From Vibrio sp. JPW-9-11-11 (GTDB lineage: Bacteria; Pseudomonadota; Gammaproteobacteria; Enterobacterales; Vibrionaceae), in assembly GCF_013369335.1 (NCBI RefSeq), contig NZ_SZQJ01000009.1, positions 248,001 through 312,000 on the forward strand: 64,000 nucleotides of DNA, read 5' to 3'. Below, piece after piece: positions 42,891 through 53,086 of this stretch; position 1 is the first letter of the stretch, and the number at the start of each line of letters is the position of its first letter. Both the position numbers and the translations under genes were made by a program. Under the pieces are notes generated by a model, which had not been told where the DNA came from, did no database searches, and worked only from the letters and a program-made list of their open reading frames with translations.

Positions 42891-43541
42891 ATGGAGAGAT
42901 GGATCTTGTTATTGGACGTGCTCGTTCAGAGCGTTAATGAATTCCAAGCTGATTGCATGGCACTGTGCGAAAAACACTACCCGACCATTCACAACAAAGG
43001 CATGAGCGAACACCATCTGGGGTTGGCATTTGCACGTCGCTTATCGCGCACCTTGAATGAGTTTGGTCATGATTATGAGTACAAACCACTCGACAGTACC
43101 GTCTCGCCCGAATTGCCTCACCACTATCGCGTCAGTTCAGAAATAGGCACGGTTTGGATACTGACGTCGCATCTGGTCAGCGCAGGGTCGTCCTGCCGCA
43201 ATAAGCTGTTTAAAACCGTGGCACAGTGGCAACAAGAGTATGGATATGCGGTTCAGCCTAACGATCTGCTGCTACTGTTGACTGACCACTGGATAAGCCG
43301 CAGCAAACAGAGTCGAGAGCTTTTACATTGGTGGACCGGTCAACTCCCCGATGAAATAGACGAGTACAAAGTTCAAGGTATCACTCTCTATGAAAGTGAA
43401 TCACAACTCGCGCAATCTATGGACAAGCATTTTAACCTCAGCCCCTACTTTGTTAAATTCACTCACCCCTTAAAGCGCGCGACTGATAAACAGCTAGTGC
43501 GCAAATACATTCAATTGTATTCGGTCATTCAGCTCAGCTAG
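42891..43541 (+). CDS. Hypothetical protein, about 216 residues
   Basis: I do not recognise this family. From the ATG at 42891 the product has 216 residues; a TTG at 42906, which has GGAG upstream, is equally possible. The chain is soluble, rich in aromatic and charged residues, with MSEHHLGLAFARRLSRTLNEFGHDYEYK near 45-70 and several Trp (WWTGQLPDEIDEYKVQGI). No metal or nucleotide motif is clear. It lies 69 bp before the lipase gene in the same direction and may share its transcript. Confidence 0.65.
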   Translation: MERWILLLDVLVQSVNEFQADCMALCEKHYPTIHNKGMSEHHLGLAFARRLSRTLNEFGHDYEYKPLDSTVSPELPHHYRVSSEIGTVWILTSHLVSAGSSCRNKLFKTVAQWQQEYGYAVQPNDLLLLLTDHWISRSKQSRELLHWWTGQLPDEIDEYKVQGITLYESESQLAQSMDKHFNLSPYFVKFTHPLKRATDKQLVRKYIQLYSVIQLS

Positions 43542-43610
43542 CTCGGCTTGTCATGCCAACGTCACGCTATTTGTAGACAATAGGGTTTTCTCACCGCCAA
43601 ATCCAGTGAC

Positions 43611-44399
43611 GTGAAAACTCTCAAACGCTATCAATACGAGCGCTATGCTGTACTTTGCAACCTCGCCTATCAGCCTGTCCTTCGCCAAACTCTGTACGGT
43701 TTTTCCCCGAGGGGCCAGCGAGTCGTCGCCAATCGATTCGGGCAACCTGCAATACGAGTTTTGTGGAATGAAGCGCAAGAAGAAGTCATCGTGGTTATAA
43801 AAGGGTCACACAACCCCGCCGATTGGTTAATCAACTTATTGCTATGGCAACGGTCGTGCCATTCACTCTCTTTGCCCTATGCCGTTCACAGCGGCTATCT
43901 ATATTTGTTAGAACAAGAAAGCTCACCTACCCATAACTGCGACCATTTGGGTATCAGCGTTATCGACAAGCTTGTTGAGGTACTGACCCCGTTAATTGAG
44001 AGCGATAAACGCATCTCACTGACTGGACACTCTTCAGGGGGTGCGCTCGCTTGCCTGATTGCCGACCGCCTCGAGCGCCAATGGCCAAAGTGTATTAAGC
44101 GCGTCGTCACTTTTGGACAACCCGCTCTCGGTGGACAACAATTTTACCGCGCTTATCGACTTCACCATCGTACGTATCGGATCTGCTGCGATCTCGACGT
44201 GGTCACCTTTCTTCCACCTTTCCCGTTTTACTATCGTCACGTAGGTAAGATGCTATGGCTGTACGACGGTAAGATCCATGAGAACACCCCCACCTGGTTA
44301 CGCTTGTCTAAATCCTTGACATCTTGGCTAATTCGCCCATTTTCTTACCACCTGATGTCTAAATATATTCGCAACAAAGATTTCTTCGACGAGCGATGA
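43611..44399 (+). CDS. Class 3 lipase-like alpha/beta hydrolase
   Basis: 262 residues from a GTG at 43611. The nucleophile elbow GHSSGGALACLIADRL (Ser near 141) is followed by VTFGQPALGG, the strand carrying the class 3 signature, then RICCDLDVVTFLPPFPFYYRHVGK with candidate Asp and His of the triad. There is no signal peptide, so it is likely cytosolic. Class 3 lipases act on acylglycerols or phospholipids; the substrate is unknown. Confidence 0.8.
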   Translation: MKTLKRYQYERYAVLCNLAYQPVLRQTLYGFSPRGQRVVANRFGQPAIRVLWNEAQEEVIVVIKGSHNPADWLINLLLWQRSCHSLSLPYAVHSGYLYLLEQESSPTHNCDHLGISVIDKLVEVLTPLIESDKRISLTGHSSGGALACLIADRLERQWPKCIKRVVTFGQPALGGQQFYRAYRLHHRTYRICCDLDVVTFLPPFPFYYRHVGKMLWLYDGKIHENTPTWLRLSKSLTSWLIRPFSYHLMSKYIRNKDFFDER

Positions 44400-44586
44400 T
44401 GGGATCTTCATCCAAAAATTTCATTGGCTGCGTAGTGGCACTCTTCCATTCATCAATAGGCTCCTATAACTTGAAATATCAATATAAAGATTGAAGTTGG
44501 TTGGGACGAAACCGTTGTAATTATTAGAATAATTCGGTTGACTAAACGCTAACCTCCGTTCATTTATCGTCTTTCAAACCATTGCG

Positions 44587-44606
44587 GTGCTATCTCGAAA
44601 TAGCAC
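44587..44606 (+). promoter_or_regulatory. Hairpin in the EAL gene leader
   Basis: GTGCTAT CTCGAA ATAGCAC, a 7-bp perfect stem 38 bp before the EAL start codon. No T run; no riboswitch family recognised. Confidence 0.4.
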
Positions 44607-44644
44607 TTAAATTGCGCGTGTGCGTACAGAGGTCAGTAGTAGAT

Positions 44645-45466
44645 ATGATTCTTTCTACTCAACAACAGTTCGTTGATTGTTTGGCAATGAATAACCAAGA
44701 TCAGTACATTGCTTACTATAAGCAACTGACTTTGAGCAGTGTTTATCAGCCTATTTTCGATTCAGCAGGAACCATAGTGGGGGTTGAAGCCTTAGTTCGT
44801 ATCCAGCACGCTCAACAAGGCACCGTTCGGCCAGACCAGTTTTTCCATTCCTCGCAATATCAATTTGAAGACAAGATGAATGTCGAACGATTAAGCCGTG
44901 TCATTCATATCCGTAACTTTGCCCGTTCCAAGTACCGCCATTTAAAATTGTTTCTCAACGTGTTGCCTTCCACAGGTGAATACTTAGCACTTAAAAACAT
45001 TGATACTAGCCTCCTGGCCCAGCGCATCAAAGCGCTCAATCTTGACAACTCACAGATAGTGATGGAAGTGGTTGAGTTAGATGCACCTGATGAAAACAAA
45101 CTCAAACAGGCAATGAACAAGCTGTCACTCAGTGGTTTCCGGGTAGCCATAGACGATTATGGGGTTCAAGCTTCTAATCGCCAGCGTGTCGAGCAATTGT
45201 GCCCATCGATCATCAAACTCGATCGTTCATTGCTGCTCGCGTACATTGAGGGGGACCAGTTTCCTCTGTTATCAGGTATCCAGCTTGCTAAAAAAGTGAA
45301 CGCCCAAGTAGTGGTCGAAGGGATAGAAACCGAGCAGCAGCTTAGCGCAATGCGTCAGTTGGATATCGATATGTTCCAAGGTTATTACCTTGCCACACCA
45401 GAACCGCTTGCCGCCATCTATCGCGACGAAAATACCGAGTTACGTGCTATTGGCTGCCAAATGTAA
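44645..45466 (+). CDS. EAL-domain cyclic-di-GMP phosphodiesterase
   Basis: 273 residues from the ATG at 44645; a longer frame to 44582 would cross a hairpin and lacks a ribosome site. It is a single EAL domain with no sensor or membrane part. The catalytic set is visible: EALVR (near 49), LFLNVLP, VMEVVE, AIDDYG (near 175), IIKLD (near 195) and VVVEGIE (near 225). It should therefore hydrolyse c-di-GMP, which in Vibrio controls the switch between biofilm and swimming. A stand-alone EAL may be regulated by expression or partners. Confidence 0.88.
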   Translation: MILSTQQQFVDCLAMNNQDQYIAYYKQLTLSSVYQPIFDSAGTIVGVEALVRIQHAQQGTVRPDQFFHSSQYQFEDKMNVERLSRVIHIRNFARSKYRHLKLFLNVLPSTGEYLALKNIDTSLLAQRIKALNLDNSQIVMEVVELDAPDENKLKQAMNKLSLSGFRVAIDDYGVQASNRQRVEQLCPSIIKLDRSLLLAYIEGDQFPLLSGIQLAKKVNAQVVVEGIETEQQLSAMRQLDIDMFQGYYLATPEPLAAIYRDENTELRAIGCQM

Positions 45467-45722
45467 CGCCTAGCGTTCGTTTGCTCCCCAGCGAAAACAA
45501 ACGAATCTATGATACGGCCGACCAGAATCAACTCCTTATCCTTAACATCTACAAAACTATATTCTATCAAGATATCTATCTAGAAATAACACACCATCCA
45601 TTATATTGCTCTAGATCATGAGTTATTTAACTTATACTCGTGCTACAAGATGGATCTCTGTACATTAACTGACACACTTTGAAATAATCTGTATCAGTTG
45701 TTTGTAATTTCAGGAGATATCT

Positions 45723-47090
45723 ATGTTGGAGCTCGTCATTGGGCTGGTGGTCACCATTGCAGTTGGCTACTTTATCGTTAAAGGATACAAACCCGCCGGA
45801 GTACTATTGACGGCCGGTGTTTTGTTACTGATCCTCACTGGTTTCATTGGTCACGATGTATTACCAGCCAAAGTCGCATCAACGGGTAACATGTTTACCG
45901 ACGCACTAGAATACGTCAAATACATGCTCCAGTACCGTGGTGGCGGTTTGGGTATGCAAATCATGTTGTTGTGTGGTTTTGCCTCTTATATGACGCATAT
46001 TGGCGCAAACAACGTGGTCGTTAAGCAGTTTTCCAAACCCCTTTCCGTGATTAAATCGCCATACGTCCTTTTGGTCGCCGCCTATATTGTGGCTTGTTTA
46101 ATGTCGCTTGCGGTCAGCTCGGCTACAGGACTTGGCGTGCTGTTAATGGCCACACTCTTCCCGATGATGACAGCGATGGGTATCTCTCGCCCAGCGGCAG
46201 TCGCAGTTTGTGCATCGCCAGCGGCGATTATTCTGTCGCCAACATCCGGAGACGTCGTGATCGCGGCAGAAAAATCGGGGTTGGCTTTAGACGTGTTCGC
46301 GGTTCAAACCGTACTGCCAGTGTCTATTTGTGCCATCATAGTGATGGCCGCAGCCGCGTTCTTCTGGAACAAGTATCTGGATAAAAAAGATAACTCTCCG
46401 ATGGAACGCGTCGACGTATCCGAAATTGAAGTCAAAGCGCCGGCGTTTTATGCCGTATTGCCTTTCTTACCGATTATTGGTGTGTTCCTTTTCAACGGCC
46501 GTACCATCCCAGGTTTGAGCCTCGACATCTACACGATAGTTGTTCTCTCAATCTTTATCGGCGCAGTTGTCGATTACGTCGTCAAAAAATTTGATGGTGA
46601 GAAAACACTGGAGGATCTTGAATCTTGTTACCAAGGAATGGCGGATGCATTCAAAGGAGTTGTGATGCTTTTGGTGGCCGCTGGCGTCTTTGCTCAAGGT
46701 CTGATGTCGATTGGTGCGATTGACAATCTGCTCCATCTCGCCGAAACAGCGGGCGCGGGAGGTATTGCGTTGATGTTGATCCTCACTGGCCTAACTGTTG
46801 CCGCTGCTATTGCAACGGGGTCAGGTAATGCTCCTTTCTATGCGTTTGTAGAGCTGGCGCCATCATTGGCGGCTAAAATGGGCCTTAACCCGGCTTTCTT
46901 GATTATTCCGATGCTTCAAGCCTCGAACCTAGGTCGAACTGTTTCACCGGTATCTGGCGTTGTCGTTGCGACCTCAGGTATGGGTAAAATCAGTCCTTTC
47001 GAAGTCGTGAAGCGCACTTCTGTGCCTGTACTTTGCGGATTAATCACCGTCATCATCGGTACACTCGTATTGGTTCCTATGCACGGTTAA
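45723..47090 (+). CDS. dcuC: DcuC-type C4-dicarboxylate transporter
   Basis: 455 residues, about twelve membrane helices in two halves, as in DcuC. Marks include FTDALEYVKYMLQYRGGGLGMQIMLLCGFASYMTHIGAN and the paired loops SPAAIILSPTSGDVVIAAEKSG (near 165) and ATGSGNAPFYAFVELAP (near 365). DcuC works in anaerobic growth, exporting succinate or exchanging fumarate. AGGAGAT precedes the ATG. It stands next to the narQP/nap block, also used without oxygen, and ends at a two-way terminator. Confidence 0.92.
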   Translation: MLELVIGLVVTIAVGYFIVKGYKPAGVLLTAGVLLLILTGFIGHDVLPAKVASTGNMFTDALEYVKYMLQYRGGGLGMQIMLLCGFASYMTHIGANNVVVKQFSKPLSVIKSPYVLLVAAYIVACLMSLAVSSATGLGVLLMATLFPMMTAMGISRPAAVAVCASPAAIILSPTSGDVVIAAEKSGLALDVFAVQTVLPVSICAIIVMAAAAFFWNKYLDKKDNSPMERVDVSEIEVKAPAFYAVLPFLPIIGVFLFNGRTIPGLSLDIYTIVVLSIFIGAVVDYVVKKFDGEKTLEDLESCYQGMADAFKGVVMLLVAAGVFAQGLMSIGAIDNLLHLAETAGAGGIALMLILTGLTVAAAIATGSGNAPFYAFVELAPSLAAKMGLNPAFLIIPMLQASNLGRTVSPVSGVVVATSGMGKISPFEVVKRTSVPVLCGLITVIIGTLVLVPMHG

Positions 47091-47108
47091 TTGGAAATCT
47101 TAATAAAC

Positions 47109-47130
47109 AAAGGGCGCGAATGCGCCCTTT
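47109..47130. terminator. Two-way terminator between dcuC and narP
   Basis: AAAGGGCGC/GCGCCCTTT, a 9-bp stem with loop GAAT. Confidence 0.88.
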
Positions 47131-47138
47131 GTTATTTG

Positions 47139-47771
47139 CTATTTGTTATCACCATAACGTTCGAGATAGAGCACGGTGGCAGCAGTGCGAGACGGGACAT
47201 TGAGTTTTTTCAGTAAGCTTTTCATATGCACTTTTACTGTCGACTCTGAAATAAACAAGGTATCCGCAATTTGTTTATTGCGCAGTCCTTTAGCAACTTG
47301 CTGCAAAATTTGAGTTTCTCGATCAGTCAGTTGATCAAAGATACTGGTCTGATTGTGGCGGTCAGATAAATACTTTGCCACTTGCTTACTATAGGCCTTA
47401 TCCCCGTTTATAGAGAGCTTGAGCAGATCCACCAGCTCTTCTGGCTCGGTATCTTTTAACAAATAGCCATCTGCGCCAGCTTTAACGATAGCTTCAATAT
47501 CTGCCGGACTATCCGATACCGTAAGGATCACTATGGTTGCTTGGCAAGCATCGGCGCGAAGCGCCTTAAGCGTATCGAGCCCTGACATTCCCTTCATATT
47601 AAGATCGAGTAAGATCAAATCAGGTTCAAGTTGGTGGTTAAACGCCACCGCATCGGTGCCATTACTCGCTTCACCGATCACATCAAACTCTGGTTCAAAA
47701 CTTAACAGTTGCTTGATGCCGCGTCGCATCAATGGATGGTCATCGACCAATAACACGTTACAGTCTGTCAA
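47139..47771 (-). CDS. narP: Nitrate/nitrite response regulator NarP
   Basis: 210 residues. The receiver has DDHPLMRRGIKQLL and the phospho-Asp in LILLDLNMKGMSGLDTLKALR (near 58), then ADGYLLKDTEPE with the conserved Lys. The C-terminus is a LuxR-type helix-turn-helix (LTDRETQILQQVAKGLRNKQIADTLFISESTVKVHMKSLLKKLNVPSRTAATV). The resemblance to E. coli NarP is strong. It overlaps the narQ gene by 14 bp. A 7-2-7 Nar box lies before napF, its expected target. Confidence 0.94.
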   Translation of the reverse strand: MTDCNVLLVDDHPLMRRGIKQLLSFEPEFDVIGEASNGTDAVAFNHQLEPDLILLDLNMKGMSGLDTLKALRADACQATIVILTVSDSPADIEAIVKAGADGYLLKDTEPEELVDLLKLSINGDKAYSKQVAKYLSDRHNQTSIFDQLTDRETQILQQVAKGLRNKQIADTLFISESTVKVHMKSLLKKLNVPSRTAATVLYLERYGDNK

Positions 47772-49494
47772 TGTTTGCGTCCTTTATTTTGGGGTATGTC
47801 AGCGAAACCTGACATCCATTTTCTATACTGGTCTTGATTGAGAGCTCCCCATTCAATCGCTCGGCTCGCTCCTGCATGATGCTAAGCCCATAATGGTTGG
47901 TCTTTTCTTGGTTGGGATCAAACCCATCACCATCATCACGCACGACGACCCTAATGTCTAAATCGTCTTCGATGCACTCAATCTGAATTTTACTCGCGTT
48001 GGCATGTTTAATTGAGTTGGTTGTCGCTTCGCGGATTAACTGCAGTAAATGCACTTGTTGATTGGTGTCGAGCTCAATGGATGACAACTCATTATGAAGC
48101 GCAATCTCTGCATCAGTTTGTTCGGATAACTGCTCGACCATACTGTTTAATGCACTACCGAAACTGCCTTGTTTAATCGACAGCCTAAAGGTTGTGAGTA
48201 ACTCTCTCAATTGGGAGTAGGCGGAAGATAACCCTGTATCGAGTTCAGTCAATAGTGGGACTGTGCTTGCCAGTTCGGGCGTATCGGGGAGCTTATGCAT
48301 ACTACGCTTGAGCAGAGACACTTGAATTTTTAGGTAGGAGAGCGACTGAGCCAACGAGTCATGCAATTCACGAGCAATGGTTGCACGTTCTTCCATAACA
48401 AGTAGCTGCTCGGCTTGGCGTTGTGCTTGGTTGTAATACACAGCTCGCGATAAAATTTGCACAAAGTTATCAATTAACGCTTGATCAGGACATGGCAAGG
48501 TTGCCTTCCAAAATAAGGTGCCTAAAGGTAATCCATCTAAGATCAACGCCTCTTTCTGGCACGCCTGGTCACATTCCTCACAACACTCCCCTTGCGTCAA
48601 TATCAGCGGCTTTTCACCAGGTTGTGTGATTTCGAGCCTTACAGCTGCGATTCCCTCTAGGCTCACGATTTGCTTCAAAATGGCAGCAAAGTTGTCAGGC
48701 GTAATGCGCGCAGCGGTTAACTCTTGCGATGAGCGATAGAGCACCCGCAGCGAATGATTGGCATGTTGCAACTTGTGCGTTTTTTCGCTCACCGCCTGTT
48801 CCAAGCCGCGATAAAGGTGGCCGAGTTCACGCGCCATATCATTAAACGCACGAGCGAGGATACCCATTTCGTTGTCAGTTCGGGTATCTAACTCAACCTC
48901 AAAAGAGCGCGCTTGGATCTGCTCACTCGCTAACACTAGGGTATTTAACGGCCCAACGATATGACGGCGAGCGTAGTGGACCACAAACATGCTGATCAAC
49001 AATACGCCGCCAAGACCCAAGCCACCGACAATTGCCAATGAAATCAGTTTGGTTTCTGAGTAATCCTGCAGTTTGTAAACAAAGGCATCGATCTGTTGGA
49101 CAAATCCAGCCACTAAGTCGAGATAGTCTGCCTTGTTGTCACTGGTCAACACGCGTTTCAGTTCATGCCAGCGGATAATAATCTGATAGTAATCGTCGGT
49201 AATGTTTTGTGGTACCGACCAATGCTGAAGCGCTTTCATCGACGGTGAGTACATAGAATGCTCAAAATCAATAATATGTTGTAGGTAATCGTCCGGCTCG
49301 TTTTGAATGTCATAGGCCAGCCGATAGCTCTGCATTCGCATCGAGCCCGACACATTGACAGCTTCTGCATCATTTAAGCTCGACGCCAGAGTAAAAATGG
49401 CAAAACCTGTGGTTGCCACCGACAACAACAAAATCAACACCATTGCTTTAGCAACGGTGGTTGTTACCGAACTCCTGACCTGTTTTTTCAACAA
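47758..49494 (-). CDS. narQ: Nitrate/nitrite sensor kinase NarQ
   Basis: 578 residues. A membrane helix, then the nitrate-binding P-box NVSGSMRMQSYRLAYDI (near 44-60), a second helix (near 150-172), a HAMP domain (near 175-235), a central region with a Cys cluster CCEECDQAC (near 303-311), and a HPK7-type kinase core with the phospho-His in IARELHDSLAQSL (near 380) and ATP motifs REATTNSIKHA and DDGDGFD. The Cys cluster is a NarX/NarQ trait of unknown role. It senses nitrate in the periplasm and drives NarP. The operon is divergent from napF across a 226-bp gap. Confidence 0.93.
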   Translation of the reverse strand: MLKKQVRSSVTTTVAKAMVLILLLSVATTGFAIFTLASSLNDAEAVNVSGSMRMQSYRLAYDIQNEPDDYLQHIIDFEHSMYSPSMKALQHWSVPQNITDDYYQIIIRWHELKRVLTSDNKADYLDLVAGFVQQIDAFVYKLQDYSETKLISLAIVGGLGLGGVLLISMFVVHYARRHIVGPLNTLVLASEQIQARSFEVELDTRTDNEMGILARAFNDMARELGHLYRGLEQAVSEKTHKLQHANHSLRVLYRSSQELTAARITPDNFAAILKQIVSLEGIAAVRLEITQPGEKPLILTQGECCEECDQACQKEALILDGLPLGTLFWKATLPCPDQALIDNFVQILSRAVYYNQAQRQAEQLLVMEERATIARELHDSLAQSLSYLKIQVSLLKRSMHKLPDTPELASTVPLLTELDTGLSSAYSQLRELLTTFRLSIKQGSFGSALNSMVEQLSEQTDAEIALHNELSSIELDTNQQVHLLQLIREATTNSIKHANASKIQIECIEDDLDIRVVVRDDGDGFDPNQEKTNHYGLSIMQERAERLNGELSIKTSIENGCQVSLTYPKIKDANIDRL

Positions 49495-49584
49495 TGTAAT
49501 GACCTTAATGAACGATTGTGCGTTGAACTACTGAGCATAGTGCTATTTGGCTCAACAATATGTGATCACTTACAGGTAAGTTTA

Positions 49585-49598
49585 TTGATCTAAAACAA
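49585..49598. promoter_or_regulatory. FNR box of the nap promoter
   Basis: TTGAT CTAA AACAA matches the FNR consensus TTGAT-N4-ATCAA at nine of ten positions. It is centred 29 bp upstream of the Nar box, fitting oxygen control of napFDABC. Confidence 0.65.
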
Positions 49599-49612
49599 CT
49601 TACTTATCCAAT

Positions 49613-49628
49613 TACCCCCTTGGAGGTA
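49613..49628. promoter_or_regulatory. NarP 7-2-7 site of the nap promoter
   Basis: TACCCCC TT GGAGGTA, two inverted heptamers spaced by two bases, agrees with the Nar 7-2-7 consensus at 12 of 14 positions. NarP binds only this arrangement. It lies about 100 bp before napF. Confidence 0.72.
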
Positions 49629-49720
49629 TTTATACAATTATGTCAAAAACTAAACTTTCTATATCGAGAAATGAAAAATAATGAACAGACTCTCATTTTG
49701 CAATTAGTCGAGGTGAATCG

Positions 49721-50203
49721 GTGGTAGATCTCACGAAACGGCGTTGGTTTAAAGCCAACCAACCGCAAGATACTTTTTCACGTTTACCGTGGTTAAAGGC
49801 GGCTCAGTCGTTTACCGATATCTGCACGCGTTGTGGTCAATGTGCTGACCATTGTGACGCCAACATCATTATCAAAGGTGATGGCGGCTTCCCTCAAATA
49901 GACTTCTCTCTTGGAGAGTGCACGTTTTGCTATCAGTGCGCCACTGCCTGCCCAGAGCCCTTATTCATCGCCAAAGAGGCGCAGCCTTGGGCTCTAAAGG
50001 CCAGTATTAATGAGTCGTGTTTAGCTCAACAAAATGTTGAGTGCCGTAGCTGTGGCGATATGTGCGAGCCCATGGCGATTCAGTTTAGGTTGGCGATTGG
50101 CAAAGTTGCTCAGCCCCATATAGAGATCGATACGTGTAACGGCTGCGGCGCTTGTGTTGCCGCGTGCCCTACTGCTTCGATTTCTGTCAGCGATTCAGTT
50201 TAG
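49721..50203 (+). CDS. napF: Ferredoxin-type protein NapF
   Basis: 160 residues from a GTG with AGGTG upstream. Three or four 4Fe-4S motifs: CTRCGQCADHCDAN (near 33-46), CTFCYQCATACPEP (near 68-81), CRSCGDMC (near 110) and CNGCGACVAACPT (near 139-151). NapF is cytoplasmic and helps to load or mature the iron-sulphur cluster of NapA before export. First gene of the nap operon. Confidence 0.94.
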   Translation: MVDLTKRRWFKANQPQDTFSRLPWLKAAQSFTDICTRCGQCADHCDANIIIKGDGGFPQIDFSLGECTFCYQCATACPEPLFIAKEAQPWALKASINESCLAQQNVECRSCGDMCEPMAIQFRLAIGKVAQPHIEIDTCNGCGACVAACPTASISVSDSV

Positions 50204-50217
50204 AACAGGAATGTCCT

Positions 50218-50529
50218 ATGTCACTTAATGAAGTGCATATCTCAAGTTTAATCGTGCACTGCTTACCAGAGCATCTCGAGGTGGTGAAACACCAAATAGA
50301 GCAATTCGATAACGCAGAGGTCTATGGTGATAACCCCGATGGCAAGGTCGTTGTGGTTTTGGAGACCGAAAACCAAGGTTTTATCACCGACACTATCGAA
50401 GCGATTAATCGCATAACGAATGTTTTGAGTGTCGTGCTGGTGTATCACCAGATTGAAGCAGGCCTCGAAGACGAAACGACCAACCATAACACTGGAAATC
50501 AACACTCCCATATTGAGGGCGAAGTATGA
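50218..50529 (+). CDS. napD: NapA-specific chaperone NapD
   Basis: 103 residues from the ATG at 50218 (AGGA upstream); the longer frame back to 50152 lies inside napF. The ferredoxin-like fold starts [21 protein letters not shown] and includes [16 protein letters not shown]. NapD binds the Tat signal of NapA and holds export until the cofactor is in. Its C-terminal tail ([19 protein letters not shown]) is longer than in E. coli. It overlaps napA as ATGA. Confidence 0.93.
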   Translation: MSLNEVHISSLIVHCLPEHLEVVKHQIEQFDNAEVYGDNPDGKVVVVLETENQGFITDTIEAINRITNVLSVVLVYHQIEAGLEDETTNHNTGNQHSHIEGEV

Positions 50530-53015
50530 AGATGACAAGACGCGCGTTTGTGAAGGCAAACGCAGCAGCATCAGCAGCGGCGGTGGCAGGTGTCACACTC
50601 CCTGCTACCGCGGCGAACCTGATCGCGAGCTCAGAGCAAAGCACAATTACCTGGGACAAAGCGCCTTGTCGTTTCTGCGGTACCGGGTGTTCGGTTCTGG
50701 TAGGCACGCAAAACGGAAAAGTGGTCGCAACGCAAGGCGACCCTGAAGCGCCAGTTAACAAGGGCTTGAACTGTATCAAAGGCTATTTCTTATCAAAGAT
50801 CATGTATGGTCAAGACCGTTTAACACAACCTTTATTGCGGATGAAAAATGGCCAATACGATAAAGAGGGAGACTTCACTCCCGTCTCTTGGGATGTTGCG
50901 TTTGACACCATGGCCGATAAATGGAAACAAGCACTGAAAAAGCAAGGTCCTAGTGGCGTTGGCATGTTCGGCTCTGGCCAATGGACAGTCATGGAAGGTT
51001 ACGCCGCGGCGAAAATGATGAAAGCGGGCTTTCGCTCAAACAACATCGACCCTAACGCACGTCACTGTATGGCTTCTGCGGTAGGTGCATTTATGCGCAC
51101 TTTCGGTATCGATGAACCTATGGGTTGTTACGACGACTTCGAGAACGCAGATGCATTCGTTCTTTGGGGCTCAAACATGGCAGAAATGCACCCCGTGCTT
51201 TGGACTCGTATCACCGACCGCCGCTTAAGTCACCCCCATGTAAAAGTGAACGTGCTGTCCACCTACTATCACCGCTCTTTTGAATTGGCGGATTCGGGTT
51301 ACATCTTCACCCCGCAAACTGACTTAGCGATTGCAAACTTCATTGCCAACTACATCATCCAAAACGACGCGGTCAACTGGGACTTTGTCAATAAACACAC
51401 TCACTTCAAGCAAGCAACAACCGATATCGGTTATGGTCTGCGTGATGATGATCCTCTGCAAAAAGCCGCAGCCAATCCTAACTCGGGCAAGATGTCTTCA
51501 ATCAGCTTTGAAGAGTATAAACAGTCTGTTGCTCCTTACACGGTTGAAAAGGCGTCGGAGCTGTCTGGGGTATCTGAAGAAAAACTGATTGCACTCGCCA
51601 AACAGTACGCCGATCCCAATACCAAAGTTATGTCACTCTGGACGATGGGCATGAACCAACATACCCGCGGCGTTTGGATGAACAGCTTGATTTACAACAT
51701 CCACCTATTAACCGGAAAAATCGCCACCCCAGGTAACAGCCCGTTTTCATTGACAGGCCAGCCTTCGGCTTGCGGTACAGCGCGCGAGGTAGGGACATTC
51801 TCTCATCGTCTACCTGCTGATATGGTCGTTGCGAACCCCAAACACCGTAAGATCGCAGAACGCATCTGGAATATTCCCGATGGCGTCATCCCACCCAAAC
51901 CGGGATTCCATGCGGTTTTGCAAGACAGAATGCTCAAAGACGGCAAACTGAACGCCTACTGGGTAATGTGCAACAACAACATGCAAGCAGGGCCGAACAT
52001 CAATGGTGAACGCCTACCGGGTTATCGCAATCCCGAAAACTTTATTGTTTGCTCCGACCCTTATCCGACAGCAACGGCACAAGCTGCGGACTTGATCCTT
52101 CCTACCGCGATGTGGATCGAAAAAGAAGGCGCATACGGCAACGCAGAACGTCGTACTCAAGCTTGGTATCAACAGATTAATACCGTCGGTGAAGCCAAGT
52201 CTGACTTGTGGCAGGTCATGGAGTTTTCTAAACGCTTTAAAATGGAAGAAGTCTGGACGGAAGAGCAACTTGCCAATGCGCCGCAATACCGAGGTAAAAC
52301 CATGTACGACATGTTATTTGCCAATGGCGTTATCGACAAATACCCACTTGACGAAGCCCGTGAACTCAACGATGAAGCGCACCACTTTGGTTACTATGTA
52401 CAGAAAGGGATCTTTGAAGAGTACGCACAGTTTGGTCGCGGTCATGGCCACGACTTAGCGCCATACGATCGTTACCACCAAGTGCGCGGCCTGCGTTGGC
52501 CAGTCGTTGAGGGTAAAGAAACATTATGGCGCTTTAAAGAAGGTTCTGACCCTTATGCCAAGAAAGGCTCGGGCTGGGATTTCTACGGAAAACCAGATGG
52601 CAAAGCACTGATTATTTCAGCGCCATACGAGGCACCACCTGAATCTCCAGACTCAGAGTACGACATGTGGTTATGTACTGGCCGAGTACTCGAGCACTGG
52701 CATACTGGCACCATGACAAGGCGCGTACCTGAACTCTACAAGGCGGTACCAGACGCGGTTTGCTACATGCACCCTAGCGACGCCAAAGCCAAAGGCGTTC
52801 GTCGCGGAGAAGAAGTCTTGCTGTCTAACAAACGGGGGGAAGTGCGAGTTCGCGTAGAAACTCGCGGACGCAACCGCCCACCGCAAGGCTTGGTGTTTGT
52901 CCCATTCTTTGATGCGCGCATTCTAATCAACAAACTGATTCTTGATGCAACCGATCCGCTGTCGAAGCAGACAGACTTTAAGAAGTGCCCAATAAAGATA
53001 ACCAAGATCGCGTGA
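50526..53015 (+). CDS. napA: Periplasmic nitrate reductase catalytic subunit NapA
   Basis: 829 residues, normal size. A twin-Arg signal ([13 protein letters not shown], ending near TAANL) directs export by Tat. The 4Fe-4S cluster site CRFCGTGC...CIKGY begins near residue 48, and the Mo-binding Cys lies in NARHCMASA (near 181). Molybdopterin-binding regions follow, such as [31 protein letters not shown] and [19 protein letters not shown]. It reduces nitrate to nitrite in the periplasm with electrons from NapC through NapB. Confidence 0.97.
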   Translation: MKMTRRAFVKANAAASAAAVAGVTLPATAANLIASSEQSTITWDKAPCRFCGTGCSVLVGTQNGKVVATQGDPEAPVNKGLNCIKGYFLSKIMYGQDRLTQPLLRMKNGQYDKEGDFTPVSWDVAFDTMADKWKQALKKQGPSGVGMFGSGQWTVMEGYAAAKMMKAGFRSNNIDPNARHCMASAVGAFMRTFGIDEPMGCYDDFENADAFVLWGSNMAEMHPVLWTRITDRRLSHPHVKVNVLSTYYHRSFELADSGYIFTPQTDLAIANFIANYIIQNDAVNWDFVNKHTHFKQATTDIGYGLRDDDPLQKAAANPNSGKMSSISFEEYKQSVAPYTVEKASELSGVSEEKLIALAKQYADPNTKVMSLWTMGMNQHTRGVWMNSLIYNIHLLTGKIATPGNSPFSLTGQPSACGTAREVGTFSHRLPADMVVANPKHRKIAERIWNIPDGVIPPKPGFHAVLQDRMLKDGKLNAYWVMCNNNMQAGPNINGERLPGYRNPENFIVCSDPYPTATAQAADLILPTAMWIEKEGAYGNAERRTQAWYQQINTVGEAKSDLWQVMEFSKRFKMEEVWTEEQLANAPQYRGKTMYDMLFANGVIDKYPLDEARELNDEAHHFGYYVQKGIFEEYAQFGRGHGHDLAPYDRYHQVRGLRWPVVEGKETLWRFKEGSDPYAKKGSGWDFYGKPDGKALIISAPYEAPPESPDSEYDMWLCTGRVLEHWHTGTMTRRVPELYKAVPDAVCYMHPSDAKAKGVRRGEEVLLSNKRGEVRVRVETRGRNRPPQGLVFVPFFDARILINKLILDATDPLSKQTDFKKCPIKITKIA

Positions 53016-53086
53016 TCAACCGCAGTTGGCTGCCCGGACAATCAGGTAGCCAATCAAGAATTAATGCCTTAGGCGGAGAATGAATA

